From assembly GCA_934702375.1 (NCBI GenBank), contig CAKUYE010000016.1, positions 1 to 55,448 of the forward strand: a stretch of 55,448 nucleotides of DNA. The letters are read 5' to 3'. Numbering within the stretch: position 1 is the stretch's first letter; each line of letters begins with the position of its first letter. The notes beneath the pieces are model-generated. The model made no database searches, was not told the DNA's origin, and worked only from the letters and a program-made list of their open reading frames with translations. Below are positions 46,607-54,560 of this stretch, piece by piece. Source of the DNA: an uncultured Bacillota bacterium (GTDB lineage: Bacteria; Bacillota; Dehalobacteriia; UBA7702). Made by a program: the position numbers and the translations under genes.

Positions 46607-49600
46607 ATGAGTAACTTTATCCATTTGCACAATCACAGTGAATACAGCTTGTTGGATGGTTTTGCCCGCATCCCCAAAATGGTGGCCAAGGCCAAGGAAT
46701 GCGGCATGGATGCCTGCGCCATTACCGACCACGGCGTGATGTACGGTGCGGTGGATTTTTACAAGGCCTGCAAAAAGGCGGGGATCAAAGCCATCATCGG
46801 CTGCGAGGCCTACGTGGCAGCCCGTACCCGTTTCGATAAAGATCCCACTCTGGATAAGGAGCGCTACCATTTGGTGCTTTTGGCAAAGAATCAGGAAGGG
46901 TACAAAAACCTTTGCAAGATGATCTCCTTTGCCTCCACCGAGGGGATGTACTACAAACCCCGTATCGACCGGGAGCTGATGAAGAAATATCACGAAGGGG
47001 TCATTGCCCTTTCGGCTTGTCTGGCCGGGGAAATTGCCAGAGCCTTTACTTCGGGGCAGGACGACAAAGCCCGGGAGATCGCCCTGGAATATCAGGAGAT
47101 CTTTGGGGAAGGCAACTACTATCTGGAAATTCAGGACCACGGCTACGAAGAAGATCGCTTTGTCACGCCGAAGATCGTGGCCCTTGCCCGGGAGCTGAAT
47201 ATCCCTCTGGTGGCCACCAACGACGTACACTACGTAGACCCCGAGGATGCCAAATATCACGATATCCTTCTTTGCATCCAGACCGGCAAGACCTTAGAGG
47301 ATGAGGACCGGATGCGCTACGAGGGAGAGCAGTTCTACTTTAAAACCGGCGAGGAAATGGAGGCATTGTTTGCCCAATATCCCGACGCCATTGAAAATAC
47401 GAAAAAAATTGCCGATATGTGCAATGTGGAATTCCACTTTGCCCCTCCGTACTTCCTGCCGGAATTTCCCGTTCCCGAAGGCTTTACGGTGCCGACCTAT
47501 CTGCGCCACCTCTGTGAGGAAGGGCTGAAGCGCCGCTACCCCGAGATCACACCGGAGATTCGGGAGCGGTACGAATATGAAATCGGCATTATCATGGATA
47601 TGGATTTTCCCAGCTACTTCCTGATCGTGTGGGATATGATCAACTACGCCAAGGAAAACGGCATTATGGTGGGGCCGGGCCGAGGCAGCGCCGCTGGGAG
47701 CATCGTGGCCTATGCTTTGGGGATCACCGATATTGAACCTCTGCAATACTCCCTGCTTTTTGAGCGTTTCCTCAATCCCTCCCGTATTTCCATGCCCGAT
47801 ATTGATACCGACTTTTGCATCGAACGCCGCGGCGAGGTCTTTCAGTACCTCGGCGATAAATACGGTCACGACCACGTTTCCCAGATCATCACCTTTGGTA
47901 CCATGAAAGCCAAGCTGGCGGTGCGGGATGTCGGCCGAGTGCTGAATATGCCCTACGGCGATGTGGATAAAGTGGCCAAGCAGGTCCCCGATGACCTGGG
48001 GATGACCATTGAAAAAGCCCTGGAAATCAACCCGGATCTGCGGAAAATGTGCGAGGACGACCCCCTGATTGAGCGGCTCATCGTCAGCGCCCAGAAGATC
48101 GAAGGGATGCCACGGCATCACGGCCTTCATGCCGCCGGTCTTGTGATCGCCCCGGAACCGGTCTACAACTACCTGCCGATTCAAGCCGGGGATGACGGCG
48201 GTTTTGCCACCCAGTATGCCAAGGAAACCGTGGAAGAAATGGGTCTGCTGAAAATGGACCTTCTGGGGCTGCGAAACCTTACGGTTATCCGAGACGCTTT
48301 GAACAACATCAAAATGACCCGGGGAGAAACCATTGATATCTCCAAGATTCCTCTGGATGACCCCGATACCTTTGCCATGCTGGGCCGAGGTGAGGGCAAC
48401 GGCGTGTTTCAGCTGGAAAGTGAAGGGATGCAGCGAGTAATGCGGGAGCTGCAGCCCTCCAACATCGCCGAGATTACGGCTTTGGTGGCACTGTACCGCC
48501 CCGGCCCTATCAACGGCGGTATGATTGATGAATTTGTTGACCGCAAACACGGCCGCAAGCCCATTGAATATGCTCATCCCCTGGTAGAGTCGATTTTAAA
48601 GGAAACCTTTGGAGTTATTGTCTATCAGGAGCAGGTTATGCTCATTGCCACCAACATGGCAGGATTTAAAATGTCCGAGGCCGACTATCTCCGTAAAGCT
48701 ATGGGGAAAAAGAAGATGGATATCATCGTCGGCTATCGGGAGCAGTTTATCAACGGCGCCAAGGAAAAGGGCGTCGATGAAAAGATTGCCACGGAAATTT
48801 TTGATCTGATGGTGAAATTTGCCGAATACGGCTTCAATAAGAGCCATTCCGTGGCCTATGCCGTGGTGTGCTACCAAACGGCCTGGCTGAAATGCCACTA
48901 CACCGCCGAATATTCTGCGGCGCTGTTGTCCAGCCTAATGGATAAGACCGATAAGCTCACCACCTACATTGAGGAGTGCCGCCGCCTGAATATTCAGGTG
49001 CTCCCGCCGGATATCAACGAAAGCCGTCTGGACTTTACCGTTATCAACGGCAACATTCGTTTCGGCCTGGCGGCAGTGAAAAATGTGGGACGTGCTCCCG
49101 CCAGCGCTATTGTGGCGGAACGGGATGAAAACGGCCCCTACAAAAATTTACAGGATTTCTGTGAACGGGTCTCGGTGAACACCCGGGTGATGGAAAGCCT
49201 GATCATGGCCGGTGCCTTTGACTCCATGGAGCTGCACCGCGCCCAGATGCTGGCGGTTTATCCCAAGTGTATGTCCATTTCGGAAAAGAGCCGTCAGGAA
49301 AAGGAAGCCGGCTTAATGAACCTCTTTGCGGAGTTTGAGGACAGCAGCCTTTCCGACAGCGAAGCCTTTCCCGAAGTGGCAAAAATGCGGCCCTTCCGCC
49401 GGGAAGAGCTGCTGAAGCAGGAAAAGGATATGATCGGCCTGTTCCTTACCGGCCATATTCTCGAGGATTACGCCGCCTACTGGCAGGATTACAAGCTGAC
49501 CCCCATTCGGGATCTGGCCGGGATGAAGGATCGGGATAAAACTCACATCGCCGGGATCATCAGCCATGTGAAATTCAAGAGCAATAAAAACGGCCAGCGG

Positions 49601-50209
49601 TTTGCCCAGTTCGATATCGAGGATCTTCAGGAAAAGATCCACTGCTTTGTCTTTGCCCGCTCTCTGGACAGCTGCAAGGATCTGCTGGTAGAGGACGCGA
49701 TTCTGGTCATTGCCGGGAGCTTAATGGTTCGGGATGACAGCATTGCCTTCAGTGCTCAGGAGGTGGATCTTTTGAGCAACATCCGGGCTATGGGCGTTCC
49801 CGGTACCCACGGCCTCAGCCGTACCCGAAAAAATGAGGATATCGACTACTACGCCGAGGTGTCCTTTGAAGAGCCGCCGGAGCCGGAAAGCTACGAGGCT
49901 CCCCCCGTCGAAGAGCTGCCCACTCCGGCGGTGCTCCCGGATATCGAAGTGCCCCAGCCCAAGGAAAAGAAGGTTCTGCGCCGCCTTTATCTCAATATCA
50001 GCCCCGGACAAAAGGGCCGCGAGGAAGAGCTGGCAGCAAGAAAGCTCTTTGCCTGCCACCGCGGCGAGGATGTGGCCTATTCCTTCTATAAGGAAAAAGG
50101 CACCGTAAAGCCCTTTGGCATTACGGTAAATGCCGATGATGCGCTGGTGGCGAAGCTGCAGGGGGTTGTTGGGGGGAAGAATGTGTTTGTGAAGGTTGTT
50201 GAGGAATAA
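46607..50209 (+). CDS. dnaE: DNA polymerase III alpha subunit DnaE
   Basis: 1200 residues from ATG 46607 (cggaggt upstream). The N-terminal PHP domain begins FIHLHNHSEYSLLDGFARIP; the palm has GPGRGSAAGSIVAYALGI and PDIDTDF (about residue 400); the finger region EYGFNKSHSVAYAVV, helix-hairpin-helix and an OB fold (HIAGIISHVKFKSNKNGQRF) follow. It is the DnaE type, not PolC. The last ~17 codons contain almost no C (LQGVVGGKNVFVKVV as ggg, gtt, aat, gtg), before repeat cluster 5. Confidence 0.96.
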   Translation: MSNFIHLHNHSEYSLLDGFARIPKMVAKAKECGMDACAITDHGVMYGAVDFYKACKKAGIKAIIGCEAYVAARTRFDKDPTLDKERYHLVLLAKNQEGYKNLCKMISFASTEGMYYKPRIDRELMKKYHEGVIALSACLAGEIARAFTSGQDDKAREIALEYQEIFGEGNYYLEIQDHGYEEDRFVTPKIVALARELNIPLVATNDVHYVDPEDAKYHDILLCIQTGKTLEDEDRMRYEGEQFYFKTGEEMEALFAQYPDAIENTKKIADMCNVEFHFAPPYFLPEFPVPEGFTVPTYLRHLCEEGLKRRYPEITPEIRERYEYEIGIIMDMDFPSYFLIVWDMINYAKENGIMVGPGRGSAAGSIVAYALGITDIEPLQYSLLFERFLNPSRISMPDIDTDFCIERRGEVFQYLGDKYGHDHVSQIITFGTMKAKLAVRDVGRVLNMPYGDVDKVAKQVPDDLGMTIEKALEINPDLRKMCEDDPLIERLIVSAQKIEGMPRHHGLHAAGLVIAPEPVYNYLPIQAGDDGGFATQYAKETVEEMGLLKMDLLGLRNLTVIRDALNNIKMTRGETIDISKIPLDDPDTFAMLGRGEGNGVFQLESEGMQRVMRELQPSNIAEITALVALYRPGPINGGMIDEFVDRKHGRKPIEYAHPLVESILKETFGVIVYQEQVMLIATNMAGFKMSEADYLRKAMGKKKMDIIVGYREQFINGAKEKGVDEKIATEIFDLMVKFAEYGFNKSHSVAYAVVCYQTAWLKCHYTAEYSAALLSSLMDKTDKLTTYIEECRRLNIQVLPPDINESRLDFTVINGNIRFGLAAVKNVGRAPASAIVAERDENGPYKNLQDFCERVSVNTRVMESLIMAGAFDSMELHRAQMLAVYPKCMSISEKSRQEKEAGLMNLFAEFEDSSLSDSEAFPEVAKMRPFRREELLKQEKDMIGLFLTGHILEDYAAYWQDYKLTPIRDLAGMKDRDKTHIAGIISHVKFKSNKNGQRFAQFDIEDLQEKIHCFVFARSLDSCKDLLVEDAILVIAGSLMVRDDSIAFSAQEVDLLSNIRAMGVPGTHGLSRTRKNEDIDYYAEVSFEEPPEPESYEAPPVEELPTPAVLPDIEVPQPKEKKVLRRLYLNISPGQKGREEELAARKLFACHRGEDVAYSFYKEKGTVKPFGITVNADDALVAKLQGVVGGKNVFVKVVEE

Positions 50210-50273
50210 AGGTTGCTTTGGGTTTTGGGGGTGAGGTTGTACGACGGCGCTCCTTGGGTGGAGCGTGCGCGCT

Positions 50274-50377
50274 AAACGGTTGTAATCGGGCAAAATCTCC
50301 CGTCACCGGGAGGCTGCAGATACCTCTTGTATACTTTGCTCCCGCTGCCGAAATCTTTTACCCGATTAAAACCGTTT
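50274..50377 (+). repeat. LIH copy 5 (class B stem)
   Basis: 104 bp. Arms AAACGGTTGTAATCGGG and CCCGATTAAAACCGTTT pair with a single mismatch (G against A at position 9). Hairpin CTCCCG/CGGGAG inside the 5' arm; apex GATACCTCTTGTATAC. Confidence 0.88.
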
Positions 50378-50652
50378 ATCCCACCCGGAGGTGGTCTTTT
50401 ACCGCGGATTGGTGCGCCGCAGAAAAGTTTGTTAGTGCTTCGCGATAAAAGTTTAGCCGTCGCGAAAAAGTGCTGCAAATGGCATAAAGTGCCTGCTATA
50501 ATGCCTTCCCCTTGAGGGGAAGGGGGACCGCTTGCGGTGGATGAGGTGGCGTGGCGGTTGGAAAGAGCATTGATAGATAGCGTATCTGCGGCGAAAAAAT
50601 GAGGAATCTAAAACTATATTTAAAACAGCGTTGCCGCAGCAACGCAACCACA

Positions 50653-50815
50653 ACCTCACCGCAGGTGAGATTTCACCTTCCGCAGGAAGATTTCACCCCT
50701 TGAAGAGGGATTTCACCTCACCGCAGGTGAGATTTCACCTTCCGCAGGAAGATTTCACCCCTTGAAGAGGGATTTCACCTCGTCGCAGGTGAGATTTCAC
50801 CCTTCCGCAGGAAGG
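50653..50815 (+). repeat. GNA-loop mini-hairpin array with higher-order repeat
   Basis: The triplet CTCACC-GCA-GGTGAG, CTTCC-GCA-GGAAG, CCCTT-GAA-GAGGG occurs twice, then two further units. Spacers are atttcac throughout. Confidence 0.85.
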
Positions 50816-50949
50816 TGTTGCGCCGCAGAAACAAACCGCATAAAATGCAGATGCACCCATCGCGACACCTCATCAGTCGGCTAACGCCGCCAGCTTCTCC
50901 TCAAGGAGAAGCCATGGTTGGATTGCATTGCGTAGCAATGCTTCCACAA

Positions 50950-51050
50950 CCTCACCGCAGGTGAGATTTCACCTTCCGAAGGAAGATTTCACCCCTCGAA
51001 GAGGGATTTCACCTCACCGAAGGTGAGATTTCACCCTTCCGCAGGAAGGT
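50950..51050 (+). repeat. GNA-loop mini-hairpin array
   Basis: Five units, CTCACC-GCA-GGTGAG, CTTCC-GAA-GGAAG, CCCTC-GAA-GAGGG, CTCACC-GAA-GGTGAG, CCTTCC-GCA-GGAAGG. Compared with the array at 50653, several loops have changed GCA to GAA. Confidence 0.85.
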
Positions 51051-51180
51051 GTTGCGCCGCAGAAACAAACCGCATAAAATGCAGATGTACCCATCGCGCC
51101 ACCTCATCAGTCGGCTTCGCCGCCAGCTTCTCCTCAAGGAGAAGCCATGGTTGGATTGCATTGCTTTGCAATGCTTCCTT

Positions 51181-51394
51181 CATGCCTTCCGTAGGAAGGT
51201 ATTTCATGGCCCGCAGGGGTATTTCATGCTGCCGCAGGCAGTATTTCATGCCGACCAACGGGAGGTATTTCATCCCTTCCGGAGGCAGATTTCACCTCGC
51301 CGCAGGTGAGATTTCACCTTCCGAAGGAAGATTTCACCCCTCGAAGAGGGATTTCACCTCGCCAAAGGCGAGATTTCACCCTCCCGCAGGGAGG
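51181..51394 (+). repeat. Mixed mini-hairpin array up to coaD
   Basis: The first units use the spacer gtatttcatg (CCTTCC-GTA-GGAAGG, CCC-GCA-GGG, CTGCC-GCA-GGCAG, two decayed units), the later ones atttcac (CTCGCC-GCA-GGTGAG, CTTCC-GAA-GGAAG, CCCTC-GAA-GAGGG, CTCGCC-AAA-GGCGAG, CCTCCC-GCA-GGGAGG). It ends 30 bp before the coaD start. Confidence 0.85.
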
Positions 51395-51424
51395 TTTTGC
51401 GCCTGCTTGGCGCCGAGGAGAATT

Positions 51425-51907
51425 ATGAAAATATGTATTTACCCGGGGACATTTGACCCGGTGACCAACGGGCATCTTGATATTATCGGCCGTGCCGCCG
51501 CTTTGTTTGACAACGTGATCATCGGCGTGGCGAAGGATAATTACAAAAACGTGCTTTTTGACGACAGGGAGCGCCTTGCCATTATGGAGGCGGTCACTGG
51601 GGACCTGCCCAATGTGGAAACGGAGATCTTTTCCGGTTTGCTGATGGACTATTGCCGGGAAAAAGGAGCCTGCGCCGTGATCCGCGGTCTGCGCGCCGTT
51701 TCCGACTTTGAATATGAAATGCAGCTGGCATTGATGAATAAAAAGCTCAATCCCAAGGTTGAAACGGTGTTTCTCATGACCGGCCAGCAGCATTCTTTTA
51801 TCAGCTCCAGCATTATTAAGGATGTGGCGAGCCTTGGGGGCTGTATCACCGGTTTGGTGCCGCCCTTGGTGGAAGAAAAAATCCTGGAAAAATACGGGCT
51901 GAAATAG
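51425..51907 (+). CDS. coaD: Phosphopantetheine adenylyltransferase
   Basis: 160 residues from ATG 51425 (gaggag upstream); a longer frame upstream only reads through repeats. YPGTFDPVTNGHLDIIGRAA has the TxGH nucleotidyltransferase motif, and HSFISSSIIKDVASLGG the C-terminal ISSS signature. CoaD makes dephospho-CoA from phosphopantetheine and ATP. Length is typical. No promoter is seen; transcription through the repeat cluster or a promoter inside it must be assumed. Confidence 0.95.
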   Translation: MKICIYPGTFDPVTNGHLDIIGRAAALFDNVIIGVAKDNYKNVLFDDRERLAIMEAVTGDLPNVETEIFSGLLMDYCREKGACAVIRGLRAVSDFEYEMQLALMNKKLNPKVETVFLMTGQQHSFISSSIIKDVASLGGCITGLVPPLVEEKILEKYGLK

Positions 51908-52039
51908 GCCGATGCAATAAAACTTTACCTTTGGAACGAAACCGAATTGTAGTATATTTTCCGCTGTTTCTGCGTATAATGAGAATGGCAGGAAATATAA
52001 GGAAGCATGGGACTTCCTTGGAAGGAGGCTTCGCCAAAG

Positions 52040-52393
52040 ATGAAAGAAAGTGAAAAAGAATTTTATACGTTAAAGGATGTGGCAGAGCGCTGCGGTACCA
52101 GCTATGGCATTGTAAAGCGGGATATCGATAAAGGGATTCTGCCTGCCTATCGCGTAGGAAGAAAGTATTTCATCGCTAAGGATGAAATGGAGGATTACGT
52201 TGCCGACTCACTGGAAAAGTGGGGCATGGAGGGGTACACCATTCAGGAGATTATATCCCGCATCCCCTTGAGCTACGCTTTTGTGATGGATCTCATCAAA
52301 TCCGGCAAGCTCTCCGCTGTGAAGGTCGGGCGCCAGTACATTGTGCCCAAAGGGGAGTTTGAACAATTTATGGCAATGAAAAAAATGCACTGA
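52040..52393 (+). CDS. Protein with two excisionase/MerR-like HTH domains
   Basis: 117 residues from ATG 52040 (aaggagg 12 bp upstream); ATG 52007 is an alternative start. Two tandem DNA-binding units: FYTLKDVAERCGTSYGIVKRDI...RVGRKYFIAKDEMEDYV, and YTIQEIISRIPLSYAFVMDLI...KVGRQYIVPKGEFEQFM. Each resembles the excisionase/helix-turn-helix 17 family. Function and target are unknown; binding of a direct-repeat site is plausible. Confidence 0.7.
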   Translation: MKESEKEFYTLKDVAERCGTSYGIVKRDIDKGILPAYRVGRKYFIAKDEMEDYVADSLEKWGMEGYTIQEIISRIPLSYAFVMDLIKSGKLSAVKVGRQYIVPKGEFEQFMAMKKMH

Positions 52394-52410
52394 AAAGAGT
52401 GTTTTTCACG

Positions 52411-52438
52411 AAAATCCTCCTGTAACGGGGGATTTTTT
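52411..52438 (+). terminator. Terminator before folD homologue
   Basis: AATCCTCC and GGGGGATT form a stem with one wobble, followed by seven T. Confidence 0.75.
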
Positions 52439-52477
52439 TCATTTTTGGCGAATATTAAGACAACGTTGGAGCGTATG

Positions 52478-53320
52478 ATGTATCAGTTATTGAAAGGAAA
52501 ACCGGTATCGGATCATATCTTTGCTAAGGTCAAAGCCGAGGTAGATGTGCTTTTGGCTGCCCGACATTCTGCTCCCGCTTTGGCGGTGCTCCTCTTTGGA
52601 ACTCGCGCCGATGATATGAGCTACGAAAGCTCCCTTACCAAGGCTTTTGGGAAAATCGGCATGGAGGTGCAGTGCGTTGTGCTCCCGAAGGATGCTCCCC
52701 GGGAGGAAGTGGCCGGAACTTTGACCCGGCTTTCCGCCGATAATGCCGTTGACGGCATTTTACCGCTGCTGCCGCTGCCTGCGGACTGCGGTGACCTTTT
52801 GCACCTCCTTGCTCCGGCAAAGGATGTGGATGGTCTTTTGCAGGAAAAAAGCTGCTACACGCCTTGTACGCCCCGGGCGGTCATGGAGCTGCTGGATTTT
52901 TACCGGATTTCCGTGGCTCAGCGCAAAGCGGTGGTTTTTGGCCGATCCCCCCAGCTGGGGCGGCCTTTGGCGGCATTGCTGAAGAACCGGGGCGCTGAGG
53001 TTGCGGTGATCCACAGCAAAACTCCGGAGCCGGAAAAAATCTCCCGGGAAGGGGAGCTGATCTTTTCCGCCGTGGGAAAACCGCGGCTCCTCACTGCCGA
53101 TTACCTGAAACCGGGGCAAGTCGTGGTGGATATCGGTATCAACCCCGATCCTCTTGCTCCCGGCAAGCTCTGCGGCGACCTCGATGAGGTGGCGGCAAAG
53201 GAGCTTTCTTTGACCTATACGCCGGTTCCCGGTGGGATCGGCGCCATCACAACGGCGGTTTTGGCGGAGCAGCTGCTCCATGCCGCCGCAGAACGGAGGA
53301 ACCTTTGTGCCGAAATATAA
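52478..53320 (+). CDS. folD: FolD homologue lacking catalytic residues
   Basis: 280 residues from ATG 52478 (ttggag upstream; ATG 52475 and TTG 52445 also in frame). Family landmarks remain: KGKPVSDHI at the start, AKDVDGLL, YTPCTPRAVMELL, VFGRSPQLGRPLAALL for NADP, and TPVPGGIGAITTAVL. In FolD the catalytic lysine lies four residues after the tyrosine (YVxxK); here that site reads YESSL. The QLPLP glutamine is also replaced (LLPLP). Methylene-tetrahydrofolate dehydrogenase/cyclohydrolase activity is therefore doubtful, at least the cyclohydrolase step. It overlaps the next gene. Confidence 0.85.
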   Translation: MYQLLKGKPVSDHIFAKVKAEVDVLLAARHSAPALAVLLFGTRADDMSYESSLTKAFGKIGMEVQCVVLPKDAPREEVAGTLTRLSADNAVDGILPLLPLPADCGDLLHLLAPAKDVDGLLQEKSCYTPCTPRAVMELLDFYRISVAQRKAVVFGRSPQLGRPLAALLKNRGAEVAVIHSKTPEPEKISREGELIFSAVGKPRLLTADYLKPGQVVVDIGINPDPLAPGKLCGDLDEVAAKELSLTYTPVPGGIGAITTAVLAEQLLHAAAERRNLCAEI

Positions 53321-53702
53321 TCTGAAACGGCCCGACCCCAAGGCGTCGATCTGTCAAAAGAAAACCGAACCGGAGCACAGCGAAAATGAGACGAATATGC
53401 CGAAAGAGGATGAACCGATGTCTCAGGCGGACCTGAATAATCTGGAAAAGGTCGCCGCCTTTTTGGAGCGCTCCAAGCTCAACTCCTATGTGGATATGAT
53501 GGGCAAACCGAAACGCTGGATCTGGATGAACCTCTGGGGCGGCGTGGCAAGGGGGATCGGCATGGCCATTGGCTTTACCATCCTCGGTGCGGTGCTGTTT
53601 TTGATCCTGCAGCAGATTGTGATGCTGAATTTGCCGATTATCAGTAATTTTTTTGCGGAGATATTGGATATGGTGGAAAGTTACCGGAGTGTTTCTCCTT
53701 GA
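53307..53702 (+). CDS. DUF5665-like small membrane protein
   Basis: 131 residues from GTG 53307 with cggagga upstream, overlapping the folD homologue by 14 bp. A charged N-terminal region (EPEHSENETN) precedes LNNLEKVAAFLERSKLNSYVDMM, RWIWMNLWGGVARGIGMAIG, one or two membrane segments and a short amphipathic end. The pattern fits DUF5665; function unknown. Coupled to the folD homologue. Confidence 0.7.
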   Translation: MPKYNLKRPDPKASICQKKTEPEHSENETNMPKEDEPMSQADLNNLEKVAAFLERSKLNSYVDMMGKPKRWIWMNLWGGVARGIGMAIGFTILGAVLFLILQQIVMLNLPIISNFFAEILDMVESYRSVSP

Positions 53703-53770
53703 TGTCTTTTTATTGTGTTTTGGGGTGGCTGGGTTGTGCGTCGGCATTACTTGGGAGCATCGGGCGCGCT

Positions 53771-53874
53771 AAACGGTTGTAATCGGGCAAAATCTCCCGT
53801 CACCGGGAGGCTGCAGATACCTCTTGTATACTTTGCTCCCGCTGCCGGAATCTTTTACCCGATTAAAACCGTTT
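53771..53874 (+). repeat. LIH copy 6 (class B stem)
   Basis: 104 bp, arms and apex as in copy 5, differing only by ccggaa for ccgaaa near the 3' arm. It lies 68 bp after the DUF5665 gene stop. Confidence 0.88.
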
Positions 53875-53994
53875 ATCCCACCCGGAGTTATGTTGTACCT
53901 CGACGTTGCGCGCCGCAGTTGCTTTTGTGGTGCTTTGCGATAAGCGTTAAACCGTCGCGAAGAGTATATGCTTTGCGGCAAAGTGCCTGCTACA

Positions 53995-54235
53995 CATGCC
54001 TTCCCCTTGAGGGGAAGGTGGGCGCGAAGCGCTCGGATGAGGTGGCGTGGCGGGTGAAAAGAGCATTGATAGATAGCATATCTGCGGCGAAAAAAGAAGA
54101 TATCCACGTATTCCGCCGCAGAAACAAACCGTATGAAATGCAGATGCGCCCATCGCGCCACCTCATCAGTCGGCTTCGCCGCCAGCTTCTCCTCAAGGAG
54201 AAGCCATGGTTGGATTGCATTGCGTAGCAATGCTT
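53995..54235. repeat. Full-length palindromic MITE-like element
   Basis: About 240 bp. Left end tgccttccccttgagggg, then GCGC-GAA-GCGC and gatgaggtggcg. Right end cgccacctcatcagtcgg, then CGGC-TTC-GCCG and cttctcctcaaggagaag. The centre carries tctgcggcg facing cgccgcaga. The two halves are imperfect inverted repeats. No open frame encodes a transposase. Confidence 0.75.
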
Positions 54236-54240
54236 CCTTC

Positions 54241-54349
54241 ATGCCTTCCGAAGGAAGGTATTTCATGGCCCGAAGGGGTATTTCATGCTGCCGCTAGGCA
54301 GTATTTCATGCCGACCGCAGGGCGGTATTTCATCCCTTCCGCAGGAAGG
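54241..54349 (+). repeat. Mini-hairpin array (tatttcat spacer)
   Basis: CCTTCC-GAA-GGAAGG, CCC-GAA-GGGG, CTGCC-GCTA-GGCAG, CCGACC-GCA-GGGCGG and CCTTCC-GCA-GGAAGG, separated by tatttcatg or similar. Confidence 0.8.
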
Positions 54350-54433
54350 TCTGCCTCATCAGTCAGCTTTGCTGACAGCTTCTCCTCAAGGAGAAGCCAT
54401 ATCTGGATCGCATTGCTTTGCAATGCTTCCTCC

Positions 54434-54540
54434 ATGCCTTCCGTAGGAAGGTATTTCATGGCCCGCAGGGGTATTTCATGCTGCCGCCAGGCAGTATTTC
54501 ATGCCGACCGCAGGGAGGTATTTCATTTCCGCTGAAAGCG
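54434..54540 (+). repeat. Mini-hairpin array before lspA
   Basis: CCTTCC-GTA-GGAAGG, CCC-GCA-GGGG, CTGCC-GCC-AGGCAG and CCGACC-GCA-GGGAGG, plus CCGCT-GAAA-GCGG, ending 20 bp before the lspA start. Confidence 0.8.
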
Positions 54541-54560
54541 GAACAACAGAGGACGAAACT

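Larger units (their letters stand above)
50210..51424 (+). repeat. Intergenic repeat cluster 5 (1.2 kb) between dnaE and coaD
   Basis: G/T tract with one C in 80 bases, LIH copy 5 (50274-50377), ttttaccgcg/gtcgcgaaaa inverted repeat (about 50397-50469), left end of the palindromic element (about 50498-50560), a hairpin GCGTTGC/GCAACGC, then three mini-hairpin arrays. Two copies of a module (gttgcgccgcagaaac, right palindrome end, hairpin CATTGC..GCAATG) alternate with the arrays. No gene is supported. Confidence 0.75.
53703..54560 (+). repeat. Intergenic repeat cluster 6 between DUF5665 gene and lspA
   Basis: G/T tract (ttttggggtggctggg), LIH copy 6, the second inverted repeat (about 53890-53965), the best preserved palindromic element (53995-54235), and two mini-hairpin arrays separated by another right palindrome end (about 54350-54430). 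No gene is supported. Confidence 0.75.

Noticed and set aside
51031..51309. Open frames inside the mini-hairpin arrays (peptides like FHPSKRDFTS)
   Set aside because: They arise from the periodic gatttcac units and lack ribosome sites.
50653..51394. CRISPR array
   Set aside because: The constant part is only 7-10 bases and the variable parts are self-complementary stems of 11-15 bases, not unique spacers; no cas gene is present.
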